Positions 53,266-64,000 of a stretch of 64,000 nucleotides of DNA are shown piece by piece. Every line of letters begins with the position of its first letter. Within the stretch, counting starts at the first letter, position 1. The stretch spans positions 2,872,219 through 2,936,218 of the forward strand of contig JNVV01000001.1 of assembly GCA_000733355.1 (NCBI GenBank), read 5' to 3'. Both the position numbers and the translations under genes were made by a program. This DNA is from Falciphora oryzae. Its lineage: Eukaryota > Ascomycota > Sordariomycetes > Magnaporthales > Magnaporthaceae. A model generated the notes under the pieces. It worked only from the letters and a program-made list of their open reading frames with translations, did no database searches and was not told where the DNA came from.

Positions 53266-55611
53266 ATGTCAACTTTCGATGGAATAATTAGAGAATTCCC
53301 TGACATTCGAGGTGAGTGCCCCCTGCCCTGCAGCTGTCCGATCTTTCAGCTGGCTGATGCACGACATTTCCGTCTGGCTAGTGGATTTCTTTCGCCGGGA
53401 CCCCAGCAAACGCTCGCCCCTGGCATGCTTCCTCAGCCATGTGCACAGCGACCACCTGGCCGGGCTCGAGTCTCTCCGCTCCCCTTTGTAAGGCTGCACA
53501 CGCGCTTTGGAGGGAGAAAAGATATGCACTTCACTAATTTAATCCTCCACAGCGTCTATTGCTCGGCCCCGACCAGGGAGCTGCTCCTGCGGCTCGAGAG
53601 GTACCCCTGCCGTATCAACTACGCCAAGGGCATCTTGGAGGCCAGAGTCCAGACTTACAAGCACCTCAAGAGCCTCCTCAAGCCCATCCCGCTCGAGACT
53701 CCCACGACCATCGAGCTGGAGCCCGGGAGGAGCCTGCGCGTAACGCTCTTTGATGCAAATCACTGCACCGGCGCCGTCATGTTTCTCTTTGAGGGTGACG
53801 GAAAAGCAGTCATTTACACCGGTAAGTCATTTTGGGATTCGGCCCCCTGAGCAGTCACCATGCTTACCGTCTCGCAGGGGATATCCGGAGCGAGCCTTGG
53901 CACGTCAACTCCATCGCTCGAAGTCCATGTTTGCTAGAGTACTCTTGCGGGATAAAGACCTTGGACAGGATATACTTGGACACCTCGTTTATCGACGACA
54001 CTACTTTCCCGCCCAAGGCAGACGGCATCCAGGAGCTGCTGAGAAAAGTAGCCCAGTATCCAGACGACACAGTTTTTCATTTTCGAGCCTGGACTTTTGG
54101 GCGAGTATTCTGCTCCCCGTTCACTCAGGTATCGACGTCGGCTGCGTCCAAGACCTTGCGGTCTCAGGTTAGCTATGTGCCCACCTTTGTTGATCCTACG
54201 CCCTTCTGACAGCCTATGACTCCAACCCATAGATCCACGTCGATAGCTATAAGCTAGGCCTCTACAGATCCTTAGCATCCAAAGACTCCATGGGACCAGA
54301 GGTCCCGGCTTTGGTTGGCTTTATGTGTGGTAACACCCACATCCTGGTTGCCTCACTGACGATGTGACTGTGCGCCTTCATAGCTGCGAGAAAGGGAACC
54401 AGTGCACCACCATGCGCAACACGCAGGTTGTTCACATTGTGCCCGTCATAACCCGCCTTCCAGATGGCAGCGATGTCGCCGAGGCTGGTGTCGGCGGTGG
54501 TTGGGATGATTTGGAGCGTGAGGCCGAGCTTGATCTTTCCTCAATACAGGGTTTTCTGGACGCGTACGACAAGCACTCACCCGTGACTCCCAGATGCCCG
54601 ATAGCACAGAAACACTAACAGCATTTGCAGATTATCAGAAAATGCCGGGATTTCGGAAAAATCGAGGGCCAAGATCGCGGAGCTTCTCGAGATATCCATT
54701 ACCACCGGACGTGACGCCAACCTAGACATCGACATTAGTTCTTTTGACGACAACAACCAGACGGATCTCGCTAGTGCTCTGGAAAGAAGCATGAATACAT
54801 CGGCCCCGGGCGGCCACACGGTGCAGAATGCCAGCGACACAATTGGCGGCGACCAGCCGCTCCCAAAAATCATCACCTTCCCCTACTCTCGGCATTCTTC
54901 GTATCCGGAGCTCTGCCATCTGGTGAAGACATTCAAGCCAAAAGACGTCTGGCCATGCACTGTCCATCCGTTGAGTGGATTAAGCGTGGTATGCCGCTGC
55001 CACTCTAGGCTGATTGAAATCTTTGTTGTTATCAAGGTTGAAGACTGACTCGAAGTTGACCTGTAGGTATAAACATTAGAAGCCTATTCAGCCACTGCTG
55101 TTCGGGAGAGATCTTCGAGTACGATAGTCGACTGTCAGAGCTGGCTTCGAGGCAGCAAGTCAAGCAGCCTGAGACCCAGGAGACTCAAGTGACCCGGACG
55201 TCAGACGGAGATTTGCTTGAGGAGCTGGTGGATGCACCTCCGTTTGTGCCCTTGAGTGCTGGCATTCGCCCAGATGGTGGCGAGGGCGCTAGGCACACGC
55301 CCGAGGCCGTCACGGCTCCGCCAGCCAACACAAGTCACAAGCGCAACTTCGCCGAATATGCCGGAAGCGTCTATGGAAAGGCCGGTCCGAGTGTCGGTGA
55401 TGACGAGGACGCCATTCAAAACGAGTCGCAGGACTCGACAGCATCGGACACAGCACTGCGGATCCGTAGGGCGGCCTTCAACGCCGCCACGGGAAACATG
55501 GCACTGGGCGAGCACATGCCGATAGGGCTACTCTCTGCAACCGACAACCACGCCCGCCCAGACACCGAGCTCGGTATGGCTCTGGGTCCGGAGGCGACAG
55601 TTGATATTTGA
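53266..55611 (+). CDS. Artemis/SNM1-type metallo-beta-lactamase nuclease, apparently frameshifted
   Basis: Nucleases of this family open DNA hairpins or resect cross-linked ends. Exons I can join: 53266-53311, 53382-53487, 53553-53821, 53878-54169, then from 54233 on, a GTACGA...GCAG intron near 54566-54630 and a last exon from about 55065. The start MSTFDGIIREFPDIR resembles Artemis. The catalytic motif is FLSHVHSDHLAGL (HxHxDH); others are LFDANHCTGAVMFLFEG, IYTGDIRSEP and RIYLDTSF, then SQIHVDSYKLGLYRS and KDVWPCTV. Two places need one extra base to keep the frame, near 54345 (before TVRLHSCEKG) and near 54973 (before EWIKRG); no intron can repair the first. The segment after RAWTFG is also poorly conserved. 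The last exon encodes a disordered tail. Either a young pseudogene or assembly errors. Confidence 0.75.
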
Positions 55612-56766
55612 GAATAATTGGCTCGTCCCTCGGCATCTCGCGGAATTACGACGACAAGGCGGACCTGAAGGGCGCTCTGGGGAGGACAAAGAAGAAAGAA
55701 ATACGCCGTTCGTTTCTGAATTTTCCTATTTTAGCCGCGCGGACGGCACACAGCCCCCCTGATTCGCGGGATCCCCTCCCCCTGCGTCCCGACTTGTGGC
55801 GTTTCTCAGCCCCTAGGTCATTTCCGCACCTTACCCCTGGCGCTTCAGACTTTCCTCCCCCCGCTAGACGCCGGAACCATCCGTGATGGTTCATGGCTGT
55901 GTTGCCGGCTCCGGAATGCCCTCAAAACAAGTGATCATTCATGTCGGGGTTCTCCCTCACCTCGCACGCGGTCCACATTTCCTCTCGCCATTTCGGGCTA
56001 CTCTCATCGACCGCCAGGGTAGAGCTCAGGGTTCGTTTGATGCGGCTAACCAGGTAGCATCATGGTTAACTAACCGACCATTCTGCAACACCGCTGTGTT
56101 GGTGATTGAACCATCGACGACTTGCTATCGACAAAACCCTTCCAGCCCAGAATATAGCTCATTGGACTTTGTTCCTTCTTCGAAGCGCCTGGCTGCACAA
56201 GCGCGGCTGTTATGTGCGAACTTTCTAGCCCCGCCTTCTTCCCCTCCTCAGCCGACGATCTTCCTCCCATTTTAAATTCACGCAAAGGGTCTTCTTGGAG
56301 ACAAACCGCGTGACAGCGTGTCTCCCGCATGAAGCCCACACCATTCCTGAGCAGGATTTCAGCTAGGCTGTCATTGGGCAAACCAGAGGGGGGAAAGTTC
56401 AGCTGCCAGGGGTCTGGCGCTATGCCAGGATTTGAACGTCTTGGCCTCGTCCTCCGCCTTCCGTGAAGCCACCATGGGGAACGGCCGTTGTCCGATGCCT
56501 GCTTGGGCTGAAAGACTAAGATTGTCGTTAGGGGCACAACAAGATTGCCGCCTTTTCTCCTGTGCTTTTTTTTCTTGTCTCGACGCCATTCCTCCTCTTT
56601 TCCCCCTCCTCGGGAACCACCACCTTTGGCTTTTCGTGTCGCGACGCCTGCTTCGATACTGGGCGTGTCTTTCTTTCTCTCGGCCTTACGCTCATTTTTC
56701 GATTCGGCTTGTACACACACTCTTTTCTTCTCTGCCTACTGAGTTTGTTGGACATCGTCCGTCGTA
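55612..56766. other. Intergenic region
   Basis: About 1.15 kb between two plus-strand genes. Pyrimidine-rich DNA near 56560-56750 precedes the next start. No gene is supported. Confidence 0.5.
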
Positions 56767-58988
56767 ATGTCGGGGTCGCGTCTAAAAGCGACGCCGTTGG
56801 GGCTCCTGCTCCTCGTCTTCGCAAGAACGGGGCAGAGCGTTGTCTACGTGACAGACCTGCCTCTTTTCTCAAGTCTGGTACAGGCTTTGTGCTTCTCGTT
56901 CGCGGTCCTTTTGAATCGTTGCTGACTCCTACTCTCATTCAGGCGCCATGTGCGGCATCGGCAATCAGCTATCACATCATGTCTCAGACGGGGACAAACT
57001 GCCCACAAGCAGTCACGGATCTTCAGGGCTGCGTCTGCACAAAGGTGAATAGAACAAAATCGCGCTGATACAGGCGGCAAAGCATCAGTGCTAAAACGTG
57101 ACGCAGAACAACAACATCGCCGCCATCTCCTCGGGTATCTCATCCTCAGTCAGTTACTCTTGCGGCTCAACCGCCACCGAGGACCAGGCGTCCGCCGCGA
57201 CCGTCCTGTCGGCATATTGTAACCAGAACGCGATGCCCACTTTCGCACCCCCGTCGATCACCGTGACGAATTATATCTCGGACTTGCCCGAGTTCCAGCA
57301 CCTCGCGCGCTGCGCCAAGGGGGCGCTCGCGTACGCGGTGCAGAGCATGACCAACAGCTTCTGCCCGCCCGAGGCGAGCAACCTGGCAACCTGCGCGTGC
57401 ATGAAGAACCAGAACTCGTTGAGGATCAGCCAGCTCATCAACTCGTCCGTCCGATACAGCTGCACGTCGCACATGGCAGACGTGACATCGGCGCAGGCCA
57501 TGTTTTCGGCCTACTGCAAAATGGCCCAGTCGGGCATCTCCAATTTCCCTCAACCCTCGCCGCCGCCGGGAGATATGTCTTACTATATCACGGCTCTGCC
57601 ACAATTCTCGTAAGCACGCCTCGCTTGTTATGTCCCTTTTGGCTGTTTTGTGTAGAGCCACCAAGGGTGCTAACTAGGACTTGTTCTTGTCTTGCAGGTC
57701 GATGGCCCCATGTGCCCAGAGCGCCGTGTCGTATGCTGTGAAATCCCAGGCAAACGATTACTGCCCCGAAGGCGTGCAGGCCCTTGCATCGTGCGTTTGT
57801 ATCAAGGAGAGTATGTTTGGCTCCGTTTCGAGCAGCGTCACATCGGAAGTCAAGTACTCTTGCTCCTCGACAGCTAGCGAAGATGTCACCTCAGCTCTGG
57901 CAGTGCTCGACTTCTACTGCAGCGCCGCCAAGAACCAGGTCAAGGCCACCGGTGTCGTCGAGTCCATCCAGCAGACCTACCCCACCCCTCGATCCGGTAC
58001 CATTGCCCCTGGCCCTGGCGCGACTGGCGGATCTGGCGCCGGAGCTGGAAACGGAGCGGGTGGTGGGAACGGGGGACCGGACTCGGCCGGTGGGAACTCT
58101 GGGGAAAACAAGTCAAACGCTGGCGTCATTGCGGGCGCGGCCGGTGGCGGGGTCGCGCTCCTGATTGGAATAGCCGTCGCCGTGTTCTTCCTCATGCGGA
58201 ACGGGCGGCGGAAGAAGGCGGTCGAGGATTTCGCCATGGTTCAGCCCAAGACCTCAGGCGATCAAGACTTTGGCAAGCCCGAGCTGGACGGAGCCCAGGT
58301 CGCGGTCGCCAACGTGTCCCCATCCAGCCCGAGTCCCAGCATGCTCAAAACCCACGGGTCGCAGCGCATGGCCGACAACATCTCGCCCGTTTCAGCGCAT
58401 CACCAGCAGCACAGCGGGAGCGCGTTCCCCCCGCCCCCGATGCCCACCGAGCTTCACAACGAGAGCCGCCTGCAGCAGCAGGCCGCACAGAACGTGTCGC
58501 CCATCATCCCCTCTCCGTATAGCCAAAACGGACAGTTCCCGGCCTACGGACAGCAGCAACACCAGCACCAGCCGAGCGGCGGCGCGCACGAGATGCAGGG
58601 CCAGCAGACGTACAGCCCCATGATCAGGCCGGAGCTGCAGGGTAGCCACCAGCAGCCAGGCGCGTACGGGAACGTGCCGCCGACGCCGTTCGGCCCGGGC
58701 TTCCAGGGCCAGAACCAGCAGCTGTACGAGTTTCCCGCCAGCACCTTTGCCGCTTTCCCCCGGCCGCCGTCGTCGGCCGCGAACACGGTCGCCGGGCTGG
58801 GCGGCTCGCCGCCGCGCCACACGTACGAAGCCGGCTCGCGGCCCGTCACGGCCTCGTCGCAGCAGCACCTGCACCCGACCCGCGTCGAGGCCCCGGGCAT
58901 GTCGTGGCACTCGGGCCCCGTCGCGGGATACTCGGAGCTGGATGGTGGGCACGACTTTGGGGGTGGCCAGTCTGGGGCGGCGAGGTGA
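56767..58988 (+). CDS. Receptor-like protein with three tandem CFEM-like modules and one transmembrane helix
   Basis: Four exons: 56767-56877, 56943-57044, 57107-57609 and 57698-58988; 668 aa. A signal peptide (LGLLLLVFARTGQS) is followed by three copies of a ~75-90 residue module. Each starts LPxFxxLAxC or FSSMAPC, then NCP/FCP/YCP, then a CxC pair (GCVC, TCAC, SCVC), then YSC and finally AYC or FYC: six cysteines each. This resembles the CFEM fold, which usually has eight. A Gly/Ser/Asn-rich spacer precedes a transmembrane helix (GVIAGAAGGGVALLIGIAVAVFF) and the stop-transfer RNGRRKK. The ~250-residue cytoplasmic tail is rich in Pro, Gln, His and Ser. The layout suggests a plasma-membrane sensor or wall-linked protein. 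Haem or iron binding, known for some CFEM proteins, is not implied because the module is degenerate. Confidence 0.85.
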
Positions 58989-59202
58989 CCATGAGGGCTG
59001 GGCTGTGGGGGGTTGAGGTGTTGTGTGTGGCAGGCACGCGGACTTGTTGAACTGTGTGGTCTCGTACTATTTTTCCACTTGTACATTTTGATAAATTGGG
59101 GAATCTTCGCCTTGTATAATGCTGTGGGACGCGAATAGGGCGACACCTCCCCGTCGGCCTGAACTACCATGAAGCTATGTACAGTAGCCGGACTCGCACA
59201 AA

Positions 59203-59920
59203 TCAAAAAAGTTGGTGTTTGCCTTGACCTTGGGATTGCCGTTGCCCTGTTCCAATGGCACGCCGGCCGTTATTTTCCCTGTCTTGGTTTCCTGTTCGGC
59301 AACCCGACGGCTCCTCTTCTTGGTCGTCGTCACTGGTCCCTCTAGTTGTCTGCGACGCTGTCCAGCTCAGCGCGAATATGTCCCCTATCCTCCTGATTTC
59401 TTCCAGCCGCAACATGTCCAGGTATTCCCTGGTAATGCCAGGATGCTCGGGCTCGGCGTCCTCCCGGGCCTTCTGGACGGCTCTCTGGTAGTCTTTACCG
59501 AACGTGCAGCTTGCCGCCCTGCCTTTGGAGTAGAAGTTGGTGCAGGCGTGCCGCAGGGCCGGGTGCGCAGGCGCAACACAATCCACCATGGGCCCAAGCG
59601 AGTTCCGGTGGGAGCAGCGAGTGCAGTCTTGGTGAGTTTCGTCCTCGGCGAACAGGTAGTGGAGGAGGGCGTTCGCTTCGCGGAACGATTCCATCGCACC
59701 CGCTTGCCATCTTCCCTGATGAACCTGGGCTCGATGGGGCGGCGGACGTCTGAGTAGCGCTTGGGCTCGCGCTGGATGCCGCGGTTCTTGTTGAGGATTA
59801 GCTTTGGAGGATAAAAGCTGTCTGCGTCGCGTCGTCTTCACATAGCTCCCAGGCGGCCGGCGGCGCAATGAGCGGTCCCCCTTGGCAGGTGAACTCCTCC
59901 AGAGGTCGCGTGGGCGCCAT
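59203..59920 (-). pseudogene. DUF3716-type Cys-rich gene, frameshifted
   Basis: Reading from the ATG at 59920 gives a convincing start (MAPTRPLEEFTC, then ATQTAF). The frame must then shift near 59810, where one T is missing from a T run, to continue KLILNKNRGIQREPKRY and EPRFIREDGKR. It must shift again near 59690 to reach NALLHYLFAEDETHQDC. The Cys-rich part CTRCSHRNSLGPMVDCV ... HACTNFYSKG ... CTFGK matches the C-x2-C...GP...CV...H..AC.N..Y pattern I associate with fungal DUF3716 proteins, with Phe where a second Cys is usual. A charged tail (DDDQEEE) ends at 59203. No GT-AG intron can replace the shifts. Function of the family is unknown. It may be intact in the real genome if these are assembly deletions. 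Confidence 0.65.
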
Positions 59921-61196
59921 TTCGGAGGCGTGGATTCGGGACTGCAAGCGCTGATGGTGGGGAAAAGCGGCGATGGTGGTTGAAATGCGCGCGGTCCGAC
60001 GAGGGCCTGCTGAACCGACGAGTTTCTGCCGTCTGGGAGGATTCGCAAGGCTCTAGATAGCCTCAATGCCGTCTCTTGAAACCGGGGATCGCGGGCTTAT
60101 GACGTGTGGGACGTGGACAGGGCGACACTGCAATCTGGAAGTGACATGTGTTCACCTCTTCTAGAACTGCAGAATCTGGATCGGCGGAGCGAAAAATGCG
60201 TTTTATTAAATAGAGTTACAGCAGAGATACTGTCACTAGGAATTAAAGGGGACGGCGAGGCCGCAGATGGCATGGAGGAGGACTTACCCAGAAGTTGTGG
60301 TGGTTGTTTTGGAGGATTGAAACCGGGCTAGAGATCGCCATAGGGAAAAAGGTAAGATATTGGGCAAATCGACAGCAGTTAGGAGGGGAGGAGCGGAGAG
60401 CAGGCCGGGCCCAGAAGGAACGACTAACAGAGAAACCGACCGGAAAGAAGCGAACCGACCGGCCAACACGGAACCCAGGGGAAGACATGCCAGCCATCAG
60501 ACTCCCTTCCGGCCTGCTATTTCACCGCCGTACCTGAGCTGTGCCTCTCCTCGCGAAACCAACCTGTACGAACAATCGACCTGTATCCATGGGCCACAAG
60601 ACAAGTCTATCAATAGCGGCGGACGAACATGCTAGTTGTTTCGTGCGAGGCGGGTTACAGGCTAGTTAGATTTATCCCTGAGTTGCGGGCTATCTTGTTT
60701 GCATTTAGATACAACGCCATGGCTGCTTCTCGATATCGAGCGAGGGAATCCATAGGGGATAGTAAGGAACCACAGAAGGAAAAGGGAATATTCCCGTAAT
60801 AGAGAAGCGTGCCTAGTGACAAAGGGAAAAGTACAAAACGAAGGGACTTTATATAAGAAGGAGAGGGAGGCTAACATGAGGAGGTTTCCATGAGTGTGGT
60901 CAAGGGTGAAGAAAGGAAGAAACAATGATCAGCCGGTCGCCTTTTTTCTCTCTCCTTTTCCACACATGCCTCGACGCACGTATTGCGGTTCGGAGAGGCA
61001 AAAACATAGGGAAAAGGTAAAGGAGAGAAGTAGGAAAAGTGTCGAGGAAAAAGATAAGAGAGAATCAAAGAAGTAGGATAATAAAATAGCAGGGGGAAAA
61101 GAGTAGGACGAAGGAAGCAAAAGAAGGTGATTTCTGTGATGCATTCGTGTCCCACTCTTGCCCTCGATCCTGGGATTCAGGTCCACGAGCAATCGC
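59921..61196. other. Intergenic region
   Basis: No gene is supported. A-rich and G/A-rich stretches lie near 61015-61110. Confidence 0.5.
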
Positions 61197-62455
61197 TCAC
61201 GACCATTTACCCGAAGGGCACAGCACATTGGCGCCCCCCGCCTCCCACGGGGGCAGGGGGACAGGAGCAGGGATGGCGGCGCCGTCGCTCGGAGCGGCAG
61301 TGGTCGGCATCTCGGGCCGGGGCTGCCCCGGCGGCAGCGGCGCCCCCGGCGTCGCCGTCGACGCCGGCGAGGGCAACGGCCCCGAGGTGACGAACGCCAT
61401 CGGCATGCTCGAGATCAGCCGCGGCACCGGAGGCGGCGACCGGACCGGCGNNNNNNNNNNNNNNNNNNNNNNNNNNNNNNNNNNNNNNNNNCCGGCGGCG
61501 GCGCCCGCTGCCGCGAGCGGCACGCGTCGCAGCCGAAGCCGCAGCAGTTGTTGCTGTGCGTCTGCGCGAGGCGCTGGTGGTGCGCCCCACGCGACCAGCA
61601 GCAGTCGCGGCTGTGGACGACCCGGGAGGGCGCGTCCCGCCCGGCCCTGCAGCCCCGGGGCTCCTCGAGGTGGTCCTCCGGGTCTTCTTCCTCCTCTCCT
61701 GTTCCGTCGCGGGCGCCGGGAGGGAATCGCCGCTTCACAGCCCGATCCTCGTCTTCTTCTTGGGGGCGAGGACGGCGAAGGTTGCTATGGAAGGTGTCGC
61801 GGGGCGTCCACGAGCTGCCGGCGGCCAAGATGTCGCAGGGGGATGGGAGGCGGTAGGAGGAGGACGGACGGCCGGGGTCTGGGTCGCGGGCCGCCGCTTC
61901 CCAGCTAGAGCCAGATATTGGTATCGGCCTCGAGCTGGCTCTCCGGCCGCTTTCGTCTTGCATATCTGCCTCCGTTGGGTTACGGAAGGGCCCAGAGGCG
62001 ATGCGGGCCGTGTCTGGGCTGAAGGTGGGGGGCGGCTGGGGCGGCGGCTCGAGCAGGTCCGCCACCTTCTCGCAGGTGGCCCTGGCCTCGTGGAGGCTAT
62101 TGCGAACATCGATGGCAAGATCTCCTAGGAGGCGCTCGTTGCCCAAAGCCAGACCTCCGGCTGGGTCTCGATCGAACAGGTGGAAGGTCAGGCTCTCAAA
62201 GTCGGAGGCCACAGCGGCGAGCTCCCTCCTCATGGCCCGGATGGCCTCGGCCCGGGGGTCTCGTGGAGGGGGCCCAGCCGGGGGAATCGCTGGGTTCGGT
62301 GGGGTTATTTGGTTCGGGGGAGTCACTGGGTTCAGCCTCGCGAAAAGTAGGCCCGATGGCCTGGTCGACAAGGGCGGCGGCTTGTCATCCTGCCCCCACC
62401 CCGGGGGCTGTGATGGCTGTTGGGGGTCGTTGTGTGCCGGGCTCTCTCTCGCCAT
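61197..62455 (-). CDS. Proline-rich hypothetical protein, interrupted by an assembly gap
   Basis: The frame is open from the Met at 62455 to the gap at 61491. The N-terminal ~75 residues are Pro-rich with repeated TPPNQ/TPPNP. A predicted helical part follows (AIRAMRRELAAVASDFESL ... DVRNSLHEARATCEKVADLL), then a disordered Ser/Pro and acidic stretch (EEEEDPED). Near the gap there is a Cys cluster (SRDCCWS ... SNNCCGFGCDACRSR). The frame beyond the gap is unknown: one possibility ends at 61197, another at 61415. The helical part hints at a fungal prion-like or NACHT-associated N-terminal domain, but this is a weak guess. Not recognised. Confidence 0.45.
61451..61491. other. Assembly gap (41 N)
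   Basis: A short N run inside a very GC-rich segment, probably a sequencing drop-out. Confidence 0.99.
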
Positions 62456-64000
62456 CTTGGAGGGTTGCCGGCATCAAAGAAAAAGGGAGGGGTGAGAAGT
62501 GGTGGATATAATCAGTTGGAGTAAGAGAGTATGACGGATGAATATACGAAATGCCAGGCTGGGTCGCCCGGGTATCTTACAAAAAAAAAAAAAAAAAAAA
62601 AGCGCTGGCTGAAAGATCTAAAAGAAGACAAAATACCAAAAACGGAAGATCTTAGAAGGGGGAAAAGATAGCCTGGCGGCCATTGGAGAGAGCAGTTGTT
62701 GTGGTATTGTAGAGGTAGTAAAGTGTGTGTGATGTTGAGAAGAGGGAAAAGATGGAAGGAGCAGGCCAAAACTATTTTATGGACGGTCGGAGCGATGTTC
62801 AATCACCCACGAGCAAATGAGAAAAAAAAAGTCCCATCATCTCTGCAAAGAAAACAATCGCTGAAATTGAATTTATTCTCCTTCCTACCCAGACGCATCG
62901 AGCCAGGCAAGGTTTCGAGTCCGGTGGCTCAAGAATGCCCAACGTGGATCCCTTGGCTGGCTTCTGACAGAATGTTTCCCCGGACTCTGGAGCATACTTC
63001 GACAGAATACTATGGACGAGGCGCCACGAAGGCATTATCCTTTTTGGAAGTCTGGTTGTGTTCCTCCTTGCGGAGACATTGGGAGTATTTGCTTCCGCCA
63101 TGCGGTATTTCCTTCTGCAAAGACGGTATCGTGCATGGGTGGCTCGAGCTTTTGTTGTTGGCCTTGTCGACTCGGATCAGCTCGCCCGATGGTTCTTTTT
63201 TTTTTTTTTTTGGATTGGGCGGCAAATAAATCGGTCGTTATCTATTCAGAAATGATTAGAGGGACCATAGGTGTCGAAATAGGATGTTCGAAATAGGATG
63301 TTCTGGTATGCATGACGTTAAGCTTACCCACTCACCCGGAGCTTGTTCTCACCACGTGCTGTCGACACCATGGGTGGCAAGAACAAAAGGGGAAGCCCGT
63401 AGGCCGGGACGAGGGCTGAGGGCTATTGAGTTGACCATGAAATCTCTCAACTTTTCTTGGACTGCGAGATCACCTTCATCTGACGGGGAGCCAAGTTGAA
63501 GGACTGGGCGATGATTCGCTGACTAGACCCAGCCAAGATCCACGAAACGCACCGAATCAAGACAACCAGACATTGAACGGCACGGTTGGCTGCAATATCG
63601 GAGCTAGTATGCAAGCCAGCTCGGCGGGCTGGCGTCGCACGGAAGGCAGGCAGTAACGGCAGTGGAATGGGACGGGTTTCCAACCCCATGGGGGAGGGAC
63701 AGAATGATCGAGGACGTGATGATGATGCCGATGGCTAGAGCACGGGCCGAACTCGGTGTTAAAACGTAAGTGGCATTGTTGATACTAGGGGAGTATCCTC
63801 CCCAAAGGAAAGACAGACACACCCTCATCTACCACCGACTGCCGAGGTGGAGAAAGAAAAGCGTCAGACACAACGATCCTAACAAGTTCGGCGTTGCAAG
63901 GTGGCCTAGAGATTTCTCCGAATTAGTACGTCTGTCCCAGGAGCCTGGCAGCCACCATCGTAAACCACATCGGTCTATGAAGGGGGGCTCTTGTCAAAGT
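62456..64000. other. Right-end intergenic region
   Basis: A tract near 62580-62601 and a T run near 63187. Several open frames exist (for example 62696-63229 plus, 63604-63828 minus) but none has a domain, signal or splice structure that I can defend. Confidence 0.45.

Noticed and set aside
1..64000. CRISPR arrays, bacterial operons or rRNA genes
   Set aside because: No regularly spaced repeats or rRNA sequence are visible, and introns and gene families show a fungal nuclear genome.

Overview
The window is nuclear DNA of a filamentous ascomycete, most likely a Sordariomycete. The evidence is short GT-AG introns (about 60-190 nt) with CTRAY-like branch sites, GC-rich exons, a Zn2Cys6 regulator, a fungal SREBP, small secreted cysteine-rich proteins, and a transposon inactivated only by nonsense changes of the kind RIP makes. 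The species cannot be named from the sequence. There are two assembly gaps (22258-22490 and 61451-61491).

Left part (1-38.7 kb): ordinary, well-preserved genes. In order they are the 3' end of nitrite reductase; an SREBP-type sterol/hypoxia regulator; a tRNA-Arg(ACG); a single-pass membrane protein of unknown function; a small two-exon secreted Cys-rich protein that contains no long ORF; the Srs2 DNA helicase; a Zn2Cys6 transcription factor whose zinc cluster is split by introns; a small probable mitochondrial membrane protein; neutral ceramidase; a GH31 alpha-xylosidase; a four-helix membrane protein; an RBR E3 ubiquitin ligase; a secreted Cys-rich protein with a GC-AG intron; and an APH/protein-kinase-like protein.

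Middle (39-53.2 kb): an accessory, repeat-rich island. It holds a decayed GPI-anchored cell-surface gene, a roughly 3 kb PIF/Harbinger-type DNA transposon with ten premature stops and no frameshift, a solo LTR with target-site duplication, a 123-bp tandem repeat, a 430-bp fold-back MITE, and a perfect 96-bp inverted repeat with a 10-nt loop. Between these repeats lie an intact TcmP/LCM-type O-methyltransferase and an intact cytochrome P450 on the same strand, a possible tailoring pair.

Right part (53.2-64 kb): an Artemis/SNM1-type nuclease gene with apparent single-base deletions; a receptor-like protein with three tandem six-cysteine CFEM-like modules, a transmembrane helix and a Gln/Pro-rich tail; a DUF3716-type gene that is also frameshifted; a proline-rich unknown protein broken by a sequence gap; and about 1.5 kb with nothing recognised. 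The two frameshifted genes may be real pseudogenes or assembly indels.
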